Assembly: GCA_902761035.1 (NCBI GenBank)
Contig: CACWIW010000032.1
Coordinates: forward strand, 1-41,919
From: an uncultured bacterium
GTDB taxonomy: Bacteria > Verrucomicrobiota > Kiritimatiellia > RFP12 > UBA1067
DNA: 41,919 bases
Direction of reading: 5' to 3'
Position numbers and translations under genes: made by a program. Positions 15,063 through 21,982 of this stretch are shown here, one piece after another (within the stretch, counting starts at the first letter, position 1; each line of letters opens with the position of its first letter). The notes beneath the pieces are model-generated. The model saw only the letters and a program-made list of their open reading frames with translations, had not been told where the DNA came from and made no database searches.

Positions 15063-17030
15063 ATGAGAGCGAAAGTTGTCGTGGCCGCCTTTGCGGTGGC
15101 GGTTTCCGCGGTCTGCGCGGCGGAAGGGGACGCCCGGTTCCCGTTTGTGGTTTCGTATGGCGGGGCGGACAACGCCTCCAGCGTGGCGCACATCCTCGAC
15201 GCGCCCGCCGGCAAGCACGGCTTCGTGCGTGTGGTCGGTCATGAATTCGTGACGGACGTCGGCCCCATCCGCTTCAATGGCACGAACCTCACCGGCCCCG
15301 CGAACTTCCCGGAGTACGACGTGGCCGACCGCCTCGCCGCGCGCTTCGCGCGCCTCGGCATCAATTGCGTGCGCCTGCACTTCATGGACACCTGGTACAA
15401 GAACTTCATGGACCGGCGCCGGCAGTGCATCCTCGACGACGACTCCAAGACCCAGCGCAAGCTCTCCCCCGCGCAGCTCGACAAGCTCGATTACCTGATC
15501 GCCGCGTTCAAGAAGCGCGGCATCTACGTGAACATGAACCTCCACGTGGGACGCACCCTCGACGCGCGCGACGGCGTGCCCGCCGGCTCGCCATGGGCGA
15601 ACAAGACCGTCGGGCAGTTCTACCCGCGCTGCATTGAACTGCAGAAGGAATACGCGCGCGACCTGCTCACGCACGTGAACAAGTACACCGGCAACGCCTA
15701 CACGGACGAGCCGGCCGTCGCGATGATCGAGATCAGTAACGAGGACCGCGGCCTCGTCGTCACGCGCCGGCACATGGGCATCAAGAAGCTCGCGAAACCT
15801 TTCCAGGACGAGTTGGAGCGTCAGTGGAACGAATGGCTGAAGAAGAAGTACCATTCAGGTAAGGGAGGGCCGTGCTCCGTCGCGGCCGTATACGCGAACG
15901 GCAAGGCACCGCTGCTCAACAAGTTTCCGAAGGCGTCGGCGCAGTTCCGCAAGGACTTCGACGACTTCCTCTGGGACAACGAACTCGCGTACTGGAAGGG
16001 AATGCGCGACTACATCCGCGAGACGCTGAAGGCGAAGTCGCCCGTCTCCGGCACGCAGGCCGGAAGCCACTACAGTCCGCGCGAAATCCAGGCGCAGCTC
16101 GACTACGTGGACGCCCACGCCTACTTCCACCATCCAAGCGGGAAGGGACGTGGATGGATCGTCAAGAACTCCACGAACGAGTGGGTGGCCGGCGGCGAAT
16201 CGCTCGTCCACGGCCTTTCGACGCTCACGAACCTCGAGACCAAGTCCCACGCGCCGGCGAAGCCGTTCACGGTGAGCGAATACAGCCATCCGTACCCGAG
16301 TCCGTTCACGGGCGAGGGACAGCCCCTCGCGTGCGCGTACGGACGCACGATGGGGTGGGACGGTATCTTCCAGTACAGCTACAACCACTTCCCCGAGGCG
16401 TTCGAGCCGGAAGGACTGCCGTGGTGCATCTTTGACGCGATCGCCACGCCGTCCGTGTGGGTGCATTCCCCCGCGTGCGCGGCGATGATGGTGCGCGGCG
16501 ACCTGCGGGCGGATCGCGCGCAGAAGCTCGGCGAGTTCATCTGGAACCGCGACCGCCCCGGCAAGGAGTACGTGGCCGTCAACACGAAGAACAGCAAGCT
16601 CTTCGTCGGCTATGCCGATGGCCGCGAGATACGATTGGGCGACGTGTCGCTCACGGTCGGCGCGACGGAGACCGGCGCGGCGGTGATCTCGCTCGTCTCG
16701 CGTAACGCGACCGGCTTCGGCGCAGAGGGTGCGGCGAGCATTCTAGTGGCGGCGAGCGGCGTTGCCGCGAACACCGGCGCGAAGATCGAGCGCGTCTCCG
16801 AGAAGCTTGTACGCCTTCCCGAGCGCGGACACGCCCCCGTGTGCGCGGAGGGGATTCCGTGCGAGATTACGTTGCCCGCATCGCCCGCGCGCGTCAAGTG
16901 CTGGGCGCTTGCGGGGGATGGTTCGCGCATGAAGGAAATTGCGCCGGAGGCGGTCGGCGATGGAAGCCGCGCCCGCATCCGCCTCTCGCCGTCCTGCCGC
17001 ACGCTTTGGTACGAAGTCGTCATTCAGTAA
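15063..17030 (+). CDS. Exported clan GH-A (GH5-like) glycoside hydrolase
   Basis: This 655-aa protein has a signal peptide (MRAKVVVAAFAVAVSAVCAA). The catalytic (beta/alpha)8 domain (about 50-490) includes RFNGTNLTG, GINCVRLHFMD, the acid/base Glu227 in EISNED, and the likely nucleophile Glu406 in TVSEYSH, as in GH5-type retaining enzymes. The C-terminal about 150 residues look like a beta-sandwich. Substrate specificity cannot be read; a beta-linked plant glycan is likely given the GH2, GH10 and GH78 neighbours. A palindromic insertion at 15863-15887 adds a KGGPCSVAAV loop (about residues 267-276) in the barrel. The beta-galactosidase gene starts 34 nt downstream and may share the transcript. 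Confidence 0.75.
   Translation: MRAKVVVAAFAVAVSAVCAAEGDARFPFVVSYGGADNASSVAHILDAPAGKHGFVRVVGHEFVTDVGPIRFNGTNLTGPANFPEYDVADRLAARFARLGINCVRLHFMDTWYKNFMDRRRQCILDDDSKTQRKLSPAQLDKLDYLIAAFKKRGIYVNMNLHVGRTLDARDGVPAGSPWANKTVGQFYPRCIELQKEYARDLLTHVNKYTGNAYTDEPAVAMIEISNEDRGLVVTRRHMGIKKLAKPFQDELERQWNEWLKKKYHSGKGGPCSVAAVYANGKAPLLNKFPKASAQFRKDFDDFLWDNELAYWKGMRDYIRETLKAKSPVSGTQAGSHYSPREIQAQLDYVDAHAYFHHPSGKGRGWIVKNSTNEWVAGGESLVHGLSTLTNLETKSHAPAKPFTVSEYSHPYPSPFTGEGQPLACAYGRTMGWDGIFQYSYNHFPEAFEPEGLPWCIFDAIATPSVWVHSPACAAMMVRGDLRADRAQKLGEFIWNRDRPGKEYVAVNTKNSKLFVGYADGREIRLGDVSLTVGATETGAAVISLVSRNATGFGAEGAASILVAASGVAANTGAKIERVSEKLVRLPERGHAPVCAEGIPCEITLPASPARVKCWALAGDGSRMKEIAPEAVGDGSRARIRLSPSCRTLWYEVVIQ
15863..15887. 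repeat. In-frame palindromic element inside the GH5-like gene
   Basis: GGGAG then GGCCGTG (15868-15874), a 6-nt CTCCGT loop and CGCGGCC (15881-15887). It is the reverse complement of the unit at 11478-11502 with one change. Confidence 0.75.
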
Positions 17031-17064
17031 GTTCGCTTAACTCAACGATACACCATAGAACGCC

Positions 17065-20000
17065 ATGAAAAGGATATTAGTCTCTGCTTCAGTTGTCTGG
17101 ACAATCGGGGCCGCGCTTGCCGCGTCCGCAACGGGAAAACCGCAGGCGGTGGTGCGCGACTGGGAGAACATTGACGTCAACTCCTTCAACAGGATGCCGG
17201 CGGCAACGTATGCGATGCCGCTGGCGAACGAGAACGCTGCGCTGACGGATGCGTTGGAGTTTGAAACGCCGTGGAAGATGTCGCTGAACGGCACGTGGAA
17301 GTTCCACTGGAGCGGCGATCCGCTGCGTCGCCCGCTGGCGTTTGAGAAGCCGTCGTTCGACGTGTCGAAGTGGGAGACGATCGACGTTCCCTGCTGCGTG
17401 GAGATGCGCGGCTACGGGATGCCGCACTACATCGCCCACGGCTATCCGCACAAGTTCGCATGGCCGAAGATCCTCGACAAGGAGACGGGACGTCCCGACT
17501 ACAACCCGGCGATGTCCTACAAGCGCAAGTTCCGCCTGCCAGATAGTTGGAATGGTCGCGAGACGATCCTCCGCTTCGAGGGCGCGGGCTCCGCGCTCTA
17601 TGCGTGGATCAACGGCGAGAAAGTCGGATACGCCGAGGACTCCAAGTTGCCGAGCGAGTTCAACATCACGCCGTTCCTGAAAGACGGCGAGAACGAAATC
17701 TCCGTGCAGGTGTTCCGCTGGTGTGATGGCAGCTACGTGGAGGACCAGGACATGCTGCGCTTCTCCGGTCTCTTCCGCGACGTGTCGCTCTGGTCGCGTT
17801 CGAAGGCCGGTATCGCGGATTTTGTGGTCACGCAAAAGTTCGGCGAAGGATACAAGAGCGCAACTGTTGACGTGGCGGTGGAAACCTACGGCGACGCGAA
17901 GGAGGTGAGCGCGACGCTCTACGACGCGGATTTCAAGGAGGTGGGTAGGGCGGGCGCCCCGCGCCCGCCGCAATCGACGGCAAACGGCGGTCGCGGGGCG
18001 ACCGCCCTACCGGTGCTTGTGCACATCCCACTTTCCTCACCTCAACTCTGGAGCGCGGAGAAGCCGTATCTCTATACGCTCGTGCTGAAGTGCGGCGACG
18101 ATATCCGCGCGAAACGCATCGGCCTCAAGGAGCAGAAGATCGTGGGCGAGGTGTTCTACGTGAACGGCAAGCCGATCAAGTTCAAGGGCGTGAACCGACA
18201 CGAGACGAGTCCTGAGAACGGGCGCACCGTGTCGTGCGCCGAGATGCTGCGCGACGCGGAGCTGATGAAGCGGTACAACATCGACACGGTGCGCACGAGC
18301 CACTATCCGAACCACCGCCTCTGGTACGACATCTGCGACAAGTACGGCATCTACCTCGTCGCCGAGGCGAACGTGGAGGCGCATGGTGCGGGGTACGACA
18401 AGGACGGTTTTGGTCCGATCCCGGCGTGGAAGCAGACGATCGTTGAGCGCAACGAGCGTCAGGTGCGCTTCTACCGCAACAATCCGTCCGTCACGATCTG
18501 GTCGATGGGCAACGAGACGAAGCACGGCGACAACTTCCGCGCGGCGATCGCGGCGGTCAAGAAGATCGACCCGTCGCGTCCGATCCACTGGGAGCGCGGC
18601 TACAGGGACGCGGACATGGACGCCTCCATGTACCGCAGCGTACAGCGCCTTGAGGAAATCGGCGCGGCACGCGACGCCGCGAAGTCGCGTCCGTTCTTCC
18701 ACACCGAATACGCCCACGCGATGGGCAACGCGATGGGTAACTTCCAGGAGTACTGGGACGTCACGTACGCGCATCCGTCGCTCATCGGCGGGTGCATCTG
18801 GGACTGGAAGGACCAGGCGATCTGGGCGGGCACGGGGCACATCGACCCGAAGACGGGACGCGAGGAGCGCTACTTCGCGTATGGCGGCGACTTCTACGAC
18901 AATCCGCACAATGGTCCTATCTGCCAAAACGGCGTCGTGGGTCCGCTCGCCGAGGTCACGCCGAAACTGATCGAGGTCGGACACGTCCACCGCAATCTCG
19001 TGTTGGAACGGGGAATGGGGAATGGGGAACGGGGAACGGGGTTTAGGTTGTGGAATCGGTTTGCGTTTACTTGGGCGGATGAGTTCGAGGGACGCTGGCA
19101 GCTTGTGGAGGATGGCGTGGAGGTTGCGTCTGGGCGCGTTGCGTCCGCGCATGTTGCGCCGCTTTCGCGCGGCGATGTGACGTTGGAGGGCCTTGACGCA
19201 GCGTTGGCAAAGGGTGATGGGAAGAAGGAGCGGTTCGTTAACGTGTCGTTTGCGACGAAACACGACATGCCCTGGGCGAAGGCGGGCTGGGTAGTGGCCA
19301 GGGAGCAGATTGCGCTGGGGGGTAGGGAGACAGCAAGCGTACAACAACAAGATGGTAGGGCGGTCGCCCCGCGACCGCCGCAAACGGTAGGGTTACGCGT
19401 CCCGCGTGACCGCATTTCCGATTTCGTCGCCAAAGAAGAAGCCAACACCCTCACCGTCACGTGCGGGAAGACCGTGGCCGTGTTCAGCCGCAAGAGCGGT
19501 TTGCTTACGCAGCTTACCATGAAGGGCATGACTGTTTTGAAGGAGTTTTCGCCGGGTGTTCCGGCCGGTCCTCACCTCACGTGTGTGCGCGCGTTCGTCG
19601 ATAACGACAAGTGGTTGAAAGATAGTTTCCTGTCGTCCGGGCTTGTCCGGCTCGGATACCATCCTGAGCCGCTTGTCGTGACGGGCGACTGCGTGAAGGC
19701 CGTCATCAACGTAACTGGCACGAAGGGCTGCGGCTTCAAGCACGAATGTACATATCGCTTCAGCCCCGATGGTGCCCTCACCTTGGAAAACACGGTAACG
19801 CCCTACGGCGTGATGCCCAAAGCGTTGCCGAGGCTCGGCCTCTCGATGCGGTTGGATACGGCGCTCGAGCACATCAAATACTACGGACGCGGACCGTGGG
19901 AGAACTACATCGACCGTTGCACGGGCTCGTTCGTGGGGCTCTACGAATCGACCGTGACGGAACAGTACGTTGATTACGTACGGCCGCAGGACAACGGCTA

Positions 20001-20331
20001 CAAGAGCGGCGTACGGTGGGCGGAGTTCACCGACGGCGCGGGGAAGGGCGTGCGTTTCGAGGCGTCCGAACCGCTGTTCATGCAGGCGCTGCACTTCGGG
20101 TGGGAGGATATCTTCTTCGCACGTCACGACGGATGGCAGAAATGCACCTTGCAGATCCGCCGTTACTCACCGCCTGTCGTGCAGCGCGACGTCATCCTCA
20201 ACCTCGACGTGCGCCAGACAGGACTTGGGGGCGCGAGCGTCGGCCCTGCAACGATGGAGAAGTACCGCTTCGATCCCTCAAAGCCCGTCTCGTGGACTCT
20301 CAGCATTTCTCCAAGAATAGAAAGGAAATGA
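17065..20331 (+). CDS. lacZ: Exported GH2 beta-galactosidase
   Basis: This 1088-aa protein has a signal peptide (KRILVSASVVWTIGAALAASATG). Domain order is that of LacZ: jelly-roll sugar-binding domain (about 70-240), Ig-like domain, TIM barrel (about 355-650) with GVNRHETSPENGR, acid/base Glu484 in SMGNETKHG and nucleophile Glu548 in FFHTEYAHAMGN, then Ig-like and C-terminal beta-gal small-chain domains. It would cleave terminal beta-galactosides outside the cytoplasm. Three foreign-looking stretches interrupt it in frame: palindrome pairs at 17944-18011 and 19354-19411, and a 7-bp tandem repeat at 19005-19041. All lie between, not within, catalytic motifs. The stop overlaps the ribosome site of the xylanase gene, 1 nt before its ATG. 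Confidence 0.9.
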   Translation: MKRILVSASVVWTIGAALAASATGKPQAVVRDWENIDVNSFNRMPAATYAMPLANENAALTDALEFETPWKMSLNGTWKFHWSGDPLRRPLAFEKPSFDVSKWETIDVPCCVEMRGYGMPHYIAHGYPHKFAWPKILDKETGRPDYNPAMSYKRKFRLPDSWNGRETILRFEGAGSALYAWINGEKVGYAEDSKLPSEFNITPFLKDGENEISVQVFRWCDGSYVEDQDMLRFSGLFRDVSLWSRSKAGIADFVVTQKFGEGYKSATVDVAVETYGDAKEVSATLYDADFKEVGRAGAPRPPQSTANGGRGATALPVLVHIPLSSPQLWSAEKPYLYTLVLKCGDDIRAKRIGLKEQKIVGEVFYVNGKPIKFKGVNRHETSPENGRTVSCAEMLRDAELMKRYNIDTVRTSHYPNHRLWYDICDKYGIYLVAEANVEAHGAGYDKDGFGPIPAWKQTIVERNERQVRFYRNNPSVTIWSMGNETKHGDNFRAAIAAVKKIDPSRPIHWERGYRDADMDASMYRSVQRLEEIGAARDAAKSRPFFHTEYAHAMGNAMGNFQEYWDVTYAHPSLIGGCIWDWKDQAIWAGTGHIDPKTGREERYFAYGGDFYDNPHNGPICQNGVVGPLAEVTPKLIEVGHVHRNLVLERGMGNGERGTGFRLWNRFAFTWADEFEGRWQLVEDGVEVASGRVASAHVAPLSRGDVTLEGLDAALAKGDGKKERFVNVSFATKHDMPWAKAGWVVAREQIALGGRETASVQQQDGRAVAPRPPQTVGLRVPRDRISDFVAKEEANTLTVTCGKTVAVFSRKSGLLTQLTMKGMTVLKEFSPGVPAGPHLTCVRAFVDNDKWLKDSFLSSGLVRLGYHPEPLVVTGDCVKAVINVTGTKGCGFKHECTYRFSPDGALTLENTVTPYGVMPKALPRLGLSMRLDTALEHIKYYGRGPWENYIDRCTGSFVGLYESTVTEQYVDYVRPQDNGYKSGVRWAEFTDGAGKGVRFEASEPLFMQALHFGWEDIFFARHDGWQKCTLQIRRYSPPVVQRDVILNLDVRQTGLGGASVGPATMEKYRFDPSKPVSWTLSISPRIERK
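17944..18011. repeat. Inverted pair of in-frame palindromic elements in lacZ
   Basis: Left unit: GGTAG then GGCGGGCGC-CCC-GCGCCCGCC (17949-17969). Right unit: GGCGGTCGC-GGG-GCGACCGCC (17986-18006) then CTACC. The two units face each other, so the whole 68 bp can also fold as one large hairpin. The left unit differs from the right by a compensated T/A to G/C change that keeps the stem paired. Confidence 0.88.
19005..19041 (+). repeat. 7-bp tandem repeat GGAAYGG in lacZ
   Basis: Five units of GGAACGG or GGAATGG plus a partial unit. They encode a Gly/Asn/Glu/Arg-rich loop (about residues 648-659). As 7 is not a multiple of 3, gain or loss of a unit would shift the reading frame. Confidence 0.85.
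19334..19351 (+). repeat. 18-bp dispersed repeat, copy 2
   Basis: This is an exact copy of the 18-mer at 6918-6935, here read as ASVQQQD just before the palindromic elements of lacZ. Confidence 0.75.
19354..19411. repeat. Direct pair of in-frame palindromic elements in lacZ
   Basis: Unit a: GGTAG then GGCGGTCGC-CCC-GCGACCGCC (19359-19379). Unit b: GGTAG then GGTTACGCG-TCC-CGCGTGACC (19391-19411), with one wobble pair. The two start 32 bp apart in the same orientation. The encoded peptide is Arg/Pro/Ala-rich (GRAVAPRPPQTVGLRVPRD). Confidence 0.85.
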
Positions 20332-20332
20332 A

Positions 20333-21913
20333 ATGAAAACGAAACTTGTGATCGTGGCAGCTTTGGCGGCGACGGCCGCGCAGGCCGAATTCAAAATCGA
20401 CCGCTCGGTAATGTCCGAGGAGTATTGGAAAATCTGGAACGACGCTGCCCAGACGAAAATCGACGCGGACATCGAGAAGTACCGCAAGGCGGACGGCGCA
20501 TTCGAGGTCGCCGCGCCGGACGGTACGGAGGTGAAGGCGGAGCAGTTGACGCACGCCTTTTTCTTCGGCGCGCACATCTTCAACTTCGGCCAGCTCGGCA
20601 CGAAGGAGCGCAACGCCCGCTACAAGGCGCTGTACGGAAAGGAGGGCGCGCTCTTCAACTCCGCTACGGTTGCGTTCTACTGGCGCACATTCGAGCGCTT
20701 TCCTGGCAAGCCGCGCTTCGAGGCAGGTGCGGAGGACAGCGAGGAATTCTGGAATACTTGCCCGAACCCGAAGGAACAGCCGCACTGGCGGCGTCCGCCG
20801 ACCGATCCCGTGGTCGACTACCTCGTCTCGCGCGGCTGCCGCATCCACGGCCATCCGCTCGTGTGGGGCAACAACACGTGGATGACGCCGAACTGGCTCT
20901 GGGACGAGCTGTGTCCGGAGGCGGAAAAGGCCGCCCTTGAAAAAGCGTCGGGCGTGAAGGTGCCGCGCTGGAAGGCCTCCATCCCCGCCGGGGCGCCCAG
21001 CCGCAAGATCAGCAAAAAATGGCAGGAAGCTTGGAAGAAAATCTACGCGAAGCTTTCCGAAGAGCAGATCGCCGCGCTCGTGCCCACGTTCATCAAGGCG
21101 CAAAACGAGTGTTACGAACGGCGTATCCGTCAGATCGGCGAACGCTACGGCGCGAAGATCCATTCGTGGGACGTCGTCAACGAGAGCGCCACGGACTTCG
21201 ATCTCTTCAAGCGCAAGGCCGTGCGGAACCGTCCGTTTGATGCGTCGCACTACGGCCTGATGCCGGCGGACTACGCCTACAAGGCGTTTCTGTGGGCTGG
21301 GAAGTATCTTCCCTCGACCGCGTGGTTCAACCTCAACGACTACAACATGGGCGACGGTTTCTTCCTGCAGGCGAAGGACCTGACTGCACATGGCGCGCGC
21401 ATTGACGTCGTCGGCTCGCAGATGCACCTCTTCAACCCGAAGGAAAGCGCCAATATCGCCATCGGCAAGGGGCCCGAGCACCTTCGCCCGGAGAAAATCG
21501 CCGAGCGGTTCGTCCTCGTCTCCAAGGCGAACCGTCCGATCCACCTTTCCGAGATCACCATCACCGCGCCCGACAACTCGCCGAAGGGGCAGATGGTCCA
21601 GGCGATCATCATGCGCAACTGCTACCGCGCGTGGTTCAGCGTTGAGAAGATGACCGGCATCACGTGGTGGAACGTGGTGGACGACTGCGGCGCGCCGGGC
21701 GAGCCGTCCATCAGCGGACTCTTCATGCGCGACATGCAGCCGAAGACGGCGTACTTCGCGATGGACGACCTCGTCAACCGCGAGTGGAAGACGAAGACCA
21801 CGGTGAAGGCGCATGGCGGCAAGGTGTCGTTTCGGGGCTTCCGCGGCAGCTACCGTCTCACGTGGAAGGGCGCGGACGGCAAAGAGCTGGCACAGCTCGT
21901 CGAGATGAAGTAA
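20333..21913 (+). CDS. Exported GH10 endo-1,4-beta-xylanase
   Basis: This 526-aa protein has a short signal peptide (MKTKLVIVAALAATAAQA). A leading beta domain (about 35-80) is followed by the GH10 barrel. HGHPLVWGNNTW is the conserved substrate-site strand, SWDVVNES carries acid/base Glu284, and IHLSEITI carries nucleophile Glu407. It would hydrolyse internal beta-1,4-xylosidic bonds with retention. The barrel is longer than the usual 300-350 residues, with an extra helix-rich insert (about 205-245). AAAGGA lies 6 nt before the ATG, and the gene follows lacZ by 1 nt, so the two are probably co-translated. Confidence 0.9.
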   Translation: MKTKLVIVAALAATAAQAEFKIDRSVMSEEYWKIWNDAAQTKIDADIEKYRKADGAFEVAAPDGTEVKAEQLTHAFFFGAHIFNFGQLGTKERNARYKALYGKEGALFNSATVAFYWRTFERFPGKPRFEAGAEDSEEFWNTCPNPKEQPHWRRPPTDPVVDYLVSRGCRIHGHPLVWGNNTWMTPNWLWDELCPEAEKAALEKASGVKVPRWKASIPAGAPSRKISKKWQEAWKKIYAKLSEEQIAALVPTFIKAQNECYERRIRQIGERYGAKIHSWDVVNESATDFDLFKRKAVRNRPFDASHYGLMPADYAYKAFLWAGKYLPSTAWFNLNDYNMGDGFFLQAKDLTAHGARIDVVGSQMHLFNPKESANIAIGKGPEHLRPEKIAERFVLVSKANRPIHLSEITITAPDNSPKGQMVQAIIMRNCYRAWFSVEKMTGITWWNVVDDCGAPGEPSISGLFMRDMQPKTAYFAMDDLVNREWKTKTTVKAHGGKVSFRGFRGSYRLTWKGADGKELAQLVEMK

Positions 21914-21982
21914 CTTTCGACGGCAGGCCATTTTCCTGCTTAAGAACTTGGACGATTCATGAAAGCCTGAAAGGGTGCCCCG

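Noticed and set aside
20300..21931. 543-codon open frame on the minus strand
   Set aside because: It is the antisense of the GH10 gene. It lacks motifs and its start lies in the next gene's leader.
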